A stretch of 64,000 nt of DNA. Origin: Lytechinus pictus (taxonomy: Eukaryota; Echinodermata; Echinoidea; Temnopleuroida; Toxopneustidae). Positions 10,446 to 21,600 of this stretch are shown here, piece after piece. The position numbers and the translations under genes were made by a program. The stretch covers positions 22,307,617 to 22,371,616 of the forward strand of contig NC_087261.1 of the NCBI RefSeq assembly GCF_037042905.1. The letters run 5' to 3'. The notes beneath the pieces are model-generated. The model did not search any database. It saw only the letters and a program-made list of their open reading frames with translations, and was not told the origin of the DNA. The stretch's first letter is position 1. Every line of letters starts with the position of its first letter.

Positions 10446-11059
10446 AGGACAAGTCCACCTCAACAAAACAGCTGATTTGAATAAAAAGAGAAAAATCCAA
10501 CAAGCCTAACACTGAAAATCTCATCAAAATCGGAGGTAAAATGAGAAATTTATGACATTTCAAAGTTTCACTTAATTGACAAAACTGTTATAATTATGTA
10601 GATCCTTGTGGGTATGCAAATGAGGAGACTGATGACATCATCCACTCACTATTTCTTTTGTATTTTATTATATGAAATATGATATATTTTCATTTTCTCC
10701 TCATTGACAAGTGAAACTACAATAAATTACTCCCTGAACATGTGGAATTAGCATTGTTTAATACTACATGGTTCAGTCAAGCTGGTCCTCATTGTCAATT
10801 TGTAAAAAATGAAATATTGTATAATTCCAAAAAAATAACAATATTGAGTGGGGACATCATCGACTGTCTCATTTGCATGCCACTGAGTTGGGCATATCAC
10901 TGTTTGTGAAAAATAAAGGAAACTTTGACATGTCATAACTTTCATGTTTTACATCCAATTTTGATGAAATTTTCAGCTTTCTGCTAGTTTAATTTCTCTC
11001 TATTTATTCAAATCAACCTATTTATTCAAATCAACAATATTCTGGGGTGGACTTGACCT
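10446..11059. mobile_element. TTAA-flanked foldback element, copy 1
   Basis: A 614-bp element whose ends are imperfect inverted repeats (left 'aggacaagtccacc', right 'ggggtggacttgacct') and which lies between TTAA sequences (10442-10445 and 11060-11063). TTAA target duplications are typical of piggyBac-type transposition. No transposase is present. Longer half-to-half inversion is visible: 'catcaaaatcgg' near the left against 'aattttgatg' near the right. Confidence 0.75.
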
Positions 11060-11063
11060 TTAA

Positions 11064-11667
11064 AGGTCAAGTCCACCCCAGAATAATGTTGATTTAAATA
11101 AATAGAGAAAAATCAAACTAGCATAACGCAGAAAATTTCATCAAAATCGGATGTAAAATAAGAAAGTTATGACATTTTTAAGTTCCACTTATTTTTCACA
11201 GAACAGTGATATGCACAACTCAGTTGCACGCAAATGAGACAGTCGATGATGTCCATCACTCACTATTTCTTTTGTTTTTTATTGTTTGAATTATACAATA
11301 TTTCATTTTTTACGGATTTGACAATAAGGACCAACTTGACTGAGCCATAATAGTATTAAACAATGTTAGTCCCACATGTTCTGGGCGGAATTGATCGTTG
11401 TTTCACTTAAAAATGAGGAGAAAATTATAATATTTCATATTTCACATAATAAAATACAAAAGAAATAGTGAGTGGATGACGTCATCAGTCTCCTTATTTG
11501 CATACCGATCAGGATGTGCATATAACTGTTTTGTGAAATTAAGCGAAGCTTTAAAATATCATAACTTTCTTATTTTACATCCGATTTTGATGAAATTTTC
11601 AGTGTTATGTTTGTTGGATTTTTCTCTTTTTATTCAAATCAACTTTTTGTTGGGGTGGACTTCTCCT
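11064..11667. mobile_element. TTAA-flanked foldback element, copy 2
   Basis: It directly follows copy 1 with a shared TTAA at 11060-11063 and ends at TTAA 11668-11671. It belongs to the same family and is 604 bp long. A 102-residue frame across 11476-11784 is formed by this repeat and its flank and is not a gene. Confidence 0.75.
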
Positions 11668-11924
11668 TTAAAGGAAGCCCTGCATGTTAAAATTCTGTTG
11701 ATACTGTATGTTTCTCATACTCACTGTCCCCTTCCTAATTCTTTGAAAGTGAAGACAGTTATCTTATTCTTTCCGGACAGTTAGGAATGATTCGAGATAT
11801 GAGAGTGAATAAATTCTTTGAACCTGTACCATTAGAGATATATACGACATAAATAGTTGGCCTATTCATCAACTTTATACCAGAGTTTAAACCCCGACTC
11901 CAGGTTTATTTCCAATTCGTCTAA

Positions 11925-12290
11925 TGCCAATACGTCCAATTGCCAACTCGTCTAGTACCATTTGGTCTATCATCAGTTCGTCTACTCACCACATAGTCTA
12001 CTTTCATTTAGTCTAATGCCATTCCTTCTAATAACCAGTTGGTCCAATAGCCATTTAGTCCATATACCGTTTGGTCTAATCAAATTAAAGTGTCAATTGT
12101 GCAAAATGAATTTAAAGAAATAGGTATTAGACCAAGTGGTTATTAGATGAAATGGTAATAGACGAAATGGTGAGTAGATGATTGGACCAAACGGTTGCTA
12201 GACGAAAATGTTGATGGACGGAATGACATTAGACTAAATGAAGGTAGACCATGTGGTGAGTGGACGAATTGGCAATTTACCCTTCAGAAT
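11925..12290. repeat. Foldback of short GTCTA-type subrepeats
   Basis: The left half is a run of degenerate units of roughly 15-20 bp such as 'cgtctaatgcca' and 'atttggtcta'. The right half carries their reverse complements ('attagacgaaatgg'-like). Whole copies recur at about 37405-37755 and 40155-40560, with a partial copy at about 19170-19330. No ORF is present. Confidence 0.75.
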
Positions 12291-12462
12291 ACGGGTCAAG
12301 GAGTTGGGATTGAAATCATTCACAAAGCAGCCCCCAGGGCCCCCGCCAGTATAGTAGAGCTCCTAAAGCATGATCAGAGCCTAGTACTTAGACAGGGTGG
12401 TCCCAACTAGGTGTCGACCTACAAGGTTTGAGGGGCCGACTATTGTGCAAAATCAATATACA

Positions 12463-12686
12463 CGGGCAGATCCAGGATTTTCCAAGGGGGAGGCACATTT
12501 TCCAAATGAAAATTTGACAAGCAAAAAAAAATAAAATGAAGGTTTTCACGTAAAATGGAAGGTCCTCACTTTCAAAATAGGGCACACTTGTGTATAAATG
12601 GCATATTACATATTTTTTTATTATGGCTCTCAAGGGGGGGGGGGGGGGGGCACGAGCCAGATGTGCCCTCCTGGATCCACCACTGC
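12463..12686. mobile_element. Probable hAT-like MITE, degraded
   Basis: The left part reads 'gcagatccaggattttcc' and the right part 'ctcctggatccaccactg', giving the GGATCCAGG-type inverted ends seen at 467-600. It contains a long G run at about 12634-12650 and is followed by 12 C. I could not find a clean target duplication. Confidence 0.5.
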
Positions 12687-13034
12687 CCCCCCCCCCCTGG
12701 AAATGGTATTGTGTTCAACCTGGCTAGAGCTGCCACTGCAACAAATACGATTGTAAAACACAAGTAGAAGAAATAAACAAACTTTACGGATCATGTGGTT
12801 TATTAATTCCTGTCACAGGTTAGTTTATTTTCATGATACATGTACGCAGTAAATCGTATTAAAATCAACACACCATGAATATTCTATCCACTCAAAGGGT
12901 GCTTCATAATTGTTGTATGTACAACATATGCCTTCATGAATGCCAAGACTATGACAAGCCAATTGCATCAATTAGTAATTTTGCAAAAACTAAAACTAAT
13001 TTGAAATGGGGAAATTTGTGAACAAATACAGTTA

Positions 13035-13100
13035 GATTTGCAAAAATTGATCTTCCGTAGGGCAAATATTTGGCCTATGGAAGATCAATTTTTGCGAAGT
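13035..13100. repeat. Short perfect-stem inverted repeat
   Basis: 'gcaaaaattgatcttcc' at the left is the exact reverse complement of 'ggaagatcaatttttgc' at the right, with a loop of roughly 30 bp. It may be a tiny MITE remnant or a structured element in a transcript. Confidence 0.7.
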
Positions 13101-14264
13101 CAAAGATGTTTTTTTTAGACCTGGGGAAGCAAAACCTGGTATTTCTCTTCTAAATCAAAGTTGAACAGATTTCTAAGGTCAGGGAAGGTACGAACTGGGC
13201 AAGGTAACCTTTACTTTTCACAAAGATCTCTGTGCAACGCATAGTTGCGATAAATCAGATGAAATTATTCCAGATAAAATCCTACTCGGTTAACCCATCG
13301 ACTTCTGAATTATGTGATTTCCATTGGCTTTGTACAGGAATTGCCAAATTCCAGCAGACAACTACAACTAGTTAATTATTAACTGAAACTTGAGCTCAGC
13401 AAAGTGAAAATGAAAAGTACAAAAAGCTTCATGAAACCAAACCTTGATACATGTACATAAAACAGAGAATGCAATTGGGTAGATTTAACTCATTATTATT
13501 TCTATCATTATTTATTTATTTAAATTTTATATTCATTTTCATTTATTATTATTATTATTATCATTATTATTGGTTTTTTTTTTTTTTTTGGGGGGGGCAC
13601 ACACACTCCTGTGATAGTGGCAAGTTATATATATGTATATTATTTTTCAATCAGAATGCTAAACCAAGAACATAAAACCCATATATACATACAACAGAAT
13701 AAATAGAGCAAATAAAGACAATGCAAATGTGCTGATACATGTATAATAACTTTGAATATATTACTATAATTAGCAAAACAAGAGAAGAATTCATAAAACA
13801 CAAATAATGTTCACAAATTAACTATAAATTCAAATTTGTAACACTATACTTGCTTTGTGAATACAATCCATGTTGTTGTGGTGATTAATAACAAGTATAG
13901 TACAATGGATAAATCAGATAACACAATGTGTTGGAAAAGTGCACGACTTTATAATTAAATTCAATTAATATTGCCATAAGCTACATTATACCTAGTCCTT
14001 AACACAAAATTCTGTCTTCTTAAATGACAAGCATTCAACATATGAAAAAGCCATTGCATATTAGTCTGCAGGTACAGACCCTTGGCTTTCACAATTCGCA
14101 TAGTGCATAATGCAGAGTCTGAAGTAGTGAGACTAGATTCACTATGTTCTGTGGCTGTCTCTCATTTGCCGAGCACAGAGCCTTTGGCGTCTAGTCTTAA
14201 CTCTAGACCTGTTATGGGTTAAAGTGACAAATATGAGTCTGTGTTTGCAGACTAATTGTAGATA

Positions 14265-14500
14265 GCAACAGCTCATTCGGCAGGTAGAGTGGGGGTTTCG
14301 GATTCATGTGACCTGGTTTTGATACCCACTTGGTACTTCAAAGGGCCCTTTGAAATTCATCCCCATCATCGAGTCCCTCGGAGAGGACCTTCAGCCTTCA
14401 GTCCTCTGGTTGCGTGCTTTCAAGCATTTGACAGGCTTTCTGTATCGCAATCAGGTAATACAACGCCACCACAAATATTTTAGAAAAAACAAAAACATTT
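14265..14500 (+). repeat. Degenerate tRNA-derived SINE remnant
   Basis: 'agctcattcggcaggtagag' resembles a tRNA A-box region, and 'cctggttttgatacccac' a decayed B box (GGTTCGAATCC). Spacing fits a tRNA head, but the B box is mutated and no acceptor stem is apparent. Confidence 0.4.
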
Positions 14501-14996
14501 TCACTTTTATACATGCAATGCAGCATATAGATGATGATTGGCCAACATAATAATGCTAATCTGTGTATGATGAAATTCAATGGATGCCATGAAACTTCTC
14601 TGTCTTTTGTGTCATGAAATTAGTGTAAGTACCAAAAGTCTTTAATAGGTACAGCTCCACATGTACGCATCTGCTGTGAAATTATTTGTGCTAATGATTA
14701 CGAATCATCAACCATTCATCTTTTTCATGCTTTTAACCATTAAAAAATCCCATTAAACATCTCAATATCATATCTCATTAAATACAAATAGATGTATGAT
14801 ACATCCGTAAAAGAGTATACATGTCATGTTGCAATACTACTTCAGTGAGTGCTCTCAAGTGATTAGAAAGAATATCACAAACTAATGCATACAAAATGAC
14901 ATTTGTGTTTTACTAAACAAACATGAATGCTAAATAGATTTACATGTATATTAATCCAAACACCTATGCACTTGAAGAGGATTAAAATGTGAAATG

Positions 14997-15028
<32 letters not shown>

Positions 15029-17256
15029 TCTAAATAGATAAACACATACCTGGCATTGATTGCTCAATGACGAATCGCGAGCATAAAGGCAAAGAAAAAG
15101 ACCCCCCCCCAAAAAAAACCAAACAATGATAATACATATTTAAAATGAAATAAATAAAAATAAAAAAAGCCTGCCAAAGCACTTAAACTGGTTCTGCACA
15201 TAATACAACGTGGGACTCCCTCCGAAGAACACTTATTGAAATATTACAGATAAATGATAAACACCCTTACACATGCTTTCAAACACCACAAACATACACA
15301 CACAGAAAGATTTGTTCACACAAATGTATTTGTTTATTTATCAGTGGATATTGAGTGTTGAACTCAATAAAATCTCCAACACCTAGAAACACATTTTTTT
15401 CCCAATAGGCCTACAAATGGTAGAAGGGGTAGTCCTCATAAATATTCATGAACAGGCCTTCAGACACAAACTTATTCATCATGATGTCATGAATGGGCAT
15501 ATGAATTATGAATATTCATGATAGGCCTATAAATTTTTGTTATTCATATTCTGTTTTGTTCCTACTAACTTTGTCAATTTGGTTGAAATGAAGAAAATAA
15601 ATTCAATCAATCAATCAATTGTAGCCTTAGGACTAATAAAGAATGGGTTGAAATTACAATCCTCATGAATATTGGAGGAATACATAAATTCCCAAAGAAA
15701 TGGCACAGCGATGTACAAGTGATGTCAAATAACTCTTTTGCATACCACTTTATCATAGGTTTTGAGTTCTCAACAGCAACAGCCACATTTTTAATCCGAT
15801 TTTGACAGGGAAATATTGCTTCAATTTTCTTGCGATAGAAAGGGAAAAAGAGAGCACTCTTTTATCCACTTGAAAATGTTGTCTTATTCACCTCCTTCTT
15901 GATGAAAAAAAACCCCATTCTGCCTAGTGTCTTCACTGTTTAAAAACAATTTATTTTACACCTGTACATGTAAAACTGTACAGGACAATTGTCTGAACTC
16001 AAAACCTGTTATATTTGGTAATTATGTGCATTATGCCAAGAAAGTTCATGATAAAGTGACACTCAGTGAAGTTCAATTTGAGGAACAAGGCTAACGTCTT
16101 CAGCCCAATAAACATACAACATTCCAGATTTCATCTGCCTTTGAACTGTTACAGCCATTCAATCATCATAATTGTTGTTGAACATAAAACAAGGGTGCCA
16201 GCCCTTTGCAAAACAACATTTTATAACATCACTTTGTATAAGTCCAACAAAGTTCCTACACTAATACACAAATTACCATGGAGATTAGGGAATAATCATC
16301 ATATTTGCAACTTACAGCTGCACTAAAAATCAAAATATATTCACCTCTCTTTGCAAAGGTTCCATGTCTCCAATACAAATATAGTGACATTGAATAAATA
16401 TCCAAGTGCACTTTATATTAATTATCAACCACACCAGACAAAAGAAAACGTATATACAAAATTTATATTTGCTCAAGGTATAAAACATGACTTGTACTGA
16501 TTAACATTCCATTATTGTTTGCGCTTAATAGTACTTCAGCAATGCTGCAAAAAAAAAAACTTCTAAATACTACCATTTCCTTACACCTGTGAAGAATAAC
16601 TACTTAGAAGCCCTGTCTCTGATGAATAAAATGAATGAGCATTAAATTCTCCACAAGTAACGAATTGAACATGTCTGTATTATAAAAGACCTTGTCTATG
16701 TAGGTGCTTCGCATTCTAAAGTAGTTTGGATTTCAAACTTACGGATGTCAAACAAGGATTTAGGAGTGACTTTATAGTCGCACTTAAATTCCCAGTTGCG
16801 TGCGTTATAAGAGGCATAACCGCATTGGTCAACTCAAGTCACACTAAGAGGTCATGCGCTACTGCGTATTAAGATTGCATTACTCCAAGTCACACTTCAC
16901 TCCTTGTGACCCCCCCTCCCCCCAAAAAAATACTGTCTACAAGTACAAAATTATCTAATTTTATCTTCTTATCACCACAGAACAACCATACCTCATTCTT
17001 TGGTTTCCTAGGCCTCCAATTTTAATATTTTTGGGGCTAGGCCACTTTTTATATGGCACATTCCTATACCATAGCACAAAAATTTAAACATGTAAAGGCC
17101 ACACAAAATATCCAACACCAATGGGATGAACATGGGGAAGGGGGGGGGGGGGGTATGGCAGTCGATTGCGCACCTTGGATTAATTCAATCCATGGTTTCC
17201 CTTTATACAACTTACATTTTTCTGAAATTATAATATGAAGTTTCATGTGCAGCGAG

Positions 17257-17656
17257 CAGACCTGCTAACCTTAAAAAAGAAAAGTATTCTTAGAAGGAAA
17301 AAAAAGTATTCTCAGGAGGAAAAAAAAGTATTTTTTGACAAAAAGAGTATTTTTAGAAATTTGTCTCAACGTAACAATCGCCAGCCTGTTGTCGTGAGAT
17401 CGGTGAATAAACTGGAAATGACTCTACTTGAAAACTTGATAATTCACCCTTTTAAGCATGTGCTCGAAGGCAAGAATGTCCCTGTTTTTTTCCGGTCTGG
17501 GACTGATGGAACGGCGCTGGTGTCACGCGCAGTGTATAAAACATACTCCATGATCGGAAATACAAAAAAAGTAACAAACCATACAAAAAAGTATTAGTTG
17601 ATTCATAGCAAAAAAGAGGAACAAATACTCTCAAAAGGGAACGGTTGGCATGCCTG
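17257..17656. mobile_element. hAT-like non-autonomous element, 400 bp
   Basis: The left end is 'cagacctgctaacctt' and the right end, read as reverse complement, 'caggcatgccaacc'. The hexamer agcgag flanks both sides (17251-17256, 17657-17662). Inside are A-rich direct repeats containing aagtattct. The CAGRCCTGCYAACC-type end is typical of one hAT MITE group. Confidence 0.65.
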
Positions 17657-17662
17657 AGCGAG

Positions 17663-18051
17663 GGGACCAATTGTGCGTGAATCCATGTGCAGAGTAATAT
17701 AACAGAATGCAAATGCCAACATAGTATGCCTAGCATACAAGCTTGGAAGCTCTTCATAGAATGCTCCCCAGGGAGTGGTGAAAGTGCATGAATTCTGTGT
17801 TGCTATTAAAGCCATAATCAAATGAACAGTGTACATGTAGTAATGTATCTATACAGCACTCTGCTTGTTATTTTCCCTAAGTAAGTGGTGGCATGGGCAT
17901 TTATCTTGTCAATGAAAATTTTGTCTCTGGTATAAATGCCCTTTGTTCAGTCAATAAAATGTGTACCAGCCAAAGATAATGTGTCCTATTGTGTCCGTGA
18001 AGGAAGTACTGACAAAAAAGAAAGGGAGAGAAAACACCCAAAACACTACCT
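17663..18051. other. Non-coding DNA, nothing recognised
   Basis: AT-rich sequence between two MITEs. Reverse frames of 77-101 residues overlap it but show no domain, splice context or composition typical of coding DNA. Confidence 0.5.
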
Positions 18052-18212
18052 GGGCCCGTTGCATAAAAGTAACTATTATGGTAACTTTGCCATCCAATGG
18101 TAACTACCATGGTAACAATGCTCATCAGCCAATCAAAATCAAGGATTCCGGGTAAGATACCGTTGCAATGCAAAGTTATTACATAACAGTAACTTTAATG
18201 CAACAGGGCCCT
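18052..18212. mobile_element. GGGCCCGTTTCATAAAG-family foldback MITE
   Basis: It starts 'ctgggcccgttgcataaaag' and ends 'aatgcaacagggccctgg', with internal mirrored 'atggtaactaccatggtaac' type segments. It is the same family as 10026-10193. I could not define a target duplication. Confidence 0.7.
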
Positions 18213-18484
18213 GGTAAGGGATTGGTAAGTGTTTTGCAGGGGTGTCTGTAAAGTAATGCACAATATCACGCACAACTCGTACAAGTCAGCTAAAGGATTT
18301 TGGCACAAGAGAAGGTCACCAGTCATGGGTAAAGTCATTCATAACTTACCAACGGTTTTAGGAAACACAATAGATTCATTATTCATGTAACAGAGATGTA
18401 TCATTTTAACCCAAGAAAGGGGCAGAAGTCGCATGTTAAGTCACTCGTAACTTATGAACAGATTTCTGAAACGCAATACATTCA

Positions 18485-18622
18485 TTATTCGGGTACTTCG
18501 TCAATGTCATCGCACATATGGCCCCATTTGCTCTTACAGCAGAGGATACACGGAGCGACGAGGAGGAGGAACGGTGACGCGATGAGCAGGAGGAATCCAA
18601 AGCCAGCAAACACACACACAAT
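18485..18622 (-). CDS. RNF144: RNF144 last coding exon (membrane anchor)
   Basis: Acceptor tttcctacag| (on the minus strand), phase 0, 45 codons plus TAA at 18485-18487. It encodes [20 protein letters not shown]..., a single hydrophobic span, then CCKSKWGHM and the acidic end DDIDEVPE. Confidence 0.92.
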   Translation of the reverse strand: MVCVFAGFGFLLLIASPFLLLVAPCILCCKSKWGHMCDDIDEVPE

Positions 18623-21600
18623 CTGTAGGAAAGATACAAAGTATTGTAAAGCATGTTTATGTCAAAGAGCTGGTTTGGTAATTCCTACAAATGTATGTCT
18701 AATTTGATGGAATTTTAAGTGTTTTTTTATGTTCCTTTCACTTCCCATTGAACTTGGCCTTTCATTTGGTTCACATTCACATAGCCTGCAAACTGTCTAC
18801 TTCAAGGATAGTCTAATGCCACTTGGCCTACACTTATTTGGTGATATTCTGATAATTAAACTTAGGTTTAACCCTAGTCTAAGCTGGAATTTTAAACCAA
18901 ACTTCTATGAAATGCTGGGCACCATATTTTTCCATAATCGATGCAATTGTAATGTACCAATGCATTCATTAAATGTCATTACATTTGAGTACTTTCCTAT
19001 TGATTCTCTTTCATGACTCAATTAATTTATTAACAATATCTTTCACAATTTTCTGCGGCAGAATTAGAATAATTTGTAATTGGTGAATAAGTTGACAACT
19101 GGGACTCCAACAAAGTGCGGTCTAAGTTAACCCAGGTTTAGCTAAACCGTGGCTAGCAGAGTACCATTTTATTTAGTCTACTCTCAATTTGATCTAATTG
19201 CTAGTTGTTCTATACTTGTTCTTATATCTACTTAGTCCAATACTCATTTAGTCTAATATCAAGTTGGGTTACTTTCAAATTCATCTACCTATTACATTTT
19301 ACTTTGTCATACGAACGTTTCGTTTGATAAAAAGTTCACCTAATCATATTGGCTAAGTGACAGTAAACAGAGTAGTATAAACAGACAAATGGTTTAACCC
19401 TAAGGGCAATATTCTGATAATCAAGCCTTGGTTTAACCCTAGTCTAAGCTGGAATCTTAAACCACATTTCTATGGAATGCTGAGCTTTACAATATTTTTT
19501 CCCCATATTCGTGGCAATTATAATGCATCAATGAATTCATTACAATTCATTATACTTTTATATTTCCCTATTCTTCCCATTTCATAGCTCAATCAGTTTT
19601 TAAAAACTTTTCTGCAACAGGATAAGAATAATTTTTAATTGGTTTAATTGGTGATTTAGTTGGCAACCGGCACAATCTGCTCCATGAAACAAGGAGTGTA
19701 ATCTGATTTGCTACAGCTAAAATTGATCAATCCATTGTAAAATTGCAACAGAATATTTGCAATTGATTGCAAATATTTTCTTGCAACACCCCCAAGTCAT
19801 GGTCATTTGACAGCATCAGAGACTGTCATAAGAACCATAAATCAAAGACAGAAAATTTCATAAAGGACCTAAATAAAGGGGGTCGGACTACATATTTTAA
19901 GGAATTGCCCAATAGATAAAGCAGGTATTGACAAGGAGGCAATTTACATTTCATTGAGCCTGATATTGCATTTTTCACGAGTGAGTATTAAGGTAGTCTA
20001 ATGGAGATAACTTACCTGAGCTCGATGAAAGATGACCGTTGTCCTGGAATGTCCTAATTTATTCTTGCATGGACCTTTGTCGTAATGACGCAGGAGAAAG
20101 TCATTCTGAAAAAAAATGAGAAAAAAAATGAATGTATAAATTGTGAAGTATTGGAATTACTAAAAGCTTCTATTTTGTGGAAACTCGTCTTTGTGTAGTA
20201 AAATGTCAATCCCTTCTTAAATCAAAGGCAGGGAGAGATCAAAAAATGTTTTTTACCTCCTCAAACATTCCTTGGCAATTCATACCACCTCTGTATCTCT
20301 TTTATTCAATTATTGTCCAAACTCCTTGGGATATTTTTACCTGATTCATTTTGCTCCCAATAATCTCTGGTAATCACACTTTATTCTTCATCTCCATGTT
20401 CTCTATTCAATACATCCTTTATTCTATTTGTAAAACATCTAATGATTTAGTTACATGTTCATTCTACCAACCACCCCCACCACCACCACCATCACCAGCC
20501 CCACCTAATGCGCCGGCATTCATCATAAAAAGATGCTCATGGCACAATAAAATAAAGAAAAGAAAAAGAAAAGAAGGATAGAAATCCTACTAAAAAGAGG
20601 TGGGAAAATAACAATTACCTATTTAAAAAAAGCTTGTGTGAATAGCCAGGTTTTTAGAGAACTTTTGAAAGTGGTGAGACAAGAAACATTGAAGATTTCT
20701 TTTGGAAGTTTCTGTTTCTGTTTGTGGTAACTCCCGTAGGAACTCGGCAGGACAGCATTTTTTGCTGGTAAAAAGTTTATTCCATAGGAATGGCCAAGCA
20801 TGTTGAAATGATCGATCCCCCCATGAATTATGAGATTGTGGTACAGCAAATAACATAGATCAATTGATTCAATTAACATCTCTTTTCTCCCCTTCTACGA
20901 AGATTTTTTTCATAATCTTGCAGGCTTCCTTATCTGCAGCTTCCATAAAACCCTTCAGATTATCCTCATGAATCTCTCGCACTGTGGCTCATTTCGCTCC
21001 CCCCATCGACATGCAAAATGTACTTTGTAAACAAAGGAGAACACACCAAGCTGTCAAGATATCATTGAATTTACGGATATACATTCATAACTAGAATATT
21101 TTTTTGGAACAAACATGCATTTTATATGTTGACTTTGCTGGCTTTCCATAGTTGTGATTGATCGGATCAATCACAACTCTTTGTAAGACGGGCCCCCGAT
21201 CTATACTCACATCAAGGTTGGTGAGACAGTACACTTTATTTTTCATCTCCATGTTCTCTATTCAATACATCCTCTATTCTATTGTAAAACATCTAATAAA
21301 TTAGTTACATTTTCATTCTACCACCCCCACACCACCACCCCTGCCCCCTTAGCTTGACTTAGATCAAATGATTTAATTAACATCTTTCTCCTCCCCTTCT
21401 ACGAAGATTTTTTTTATAATCTTGCAGGCTTCCTTATCTGCAGCTTCCATAAAACCCTTCAGATTATCCTCATGAATCTCTCGCACCGTGGCTCATTTCG
21501 CTCCCCCCATCGACATGCAAAATGTACTTTGTAAACAAAGGAGAACACACCAAGCTGTCAAGATATCATTGAATTTACGGATATACATTCATAACTAGAA

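Larger units (their letters stand above)
12700..17256 (-). other. AT-rich non-coding tract, possibly the RNF144 3' UTR region
   Basis: No supported coding exon. It includes a 67-bp inverted repeat (13035-13100), TTA/ATT repeats at about 13540-13562, a tRNA-like SINE remnant at about 14265-14500, a 25-base A run near 15000, and short A/T microsatellites. On the minus strand an AATAAA lies at 12797-12802, which could end a very long RNF144 3' UTR; such length is plausible but unproven. Confidence 0.35.

Noticed and set aside
17235-17597. 120-residue Lys-rich plus-strand ORF
   Set aside because: It lies almost wholly within a hAT-like element with inverted ends; its Lys/Ile repeats reflect A-rich direct repeats.
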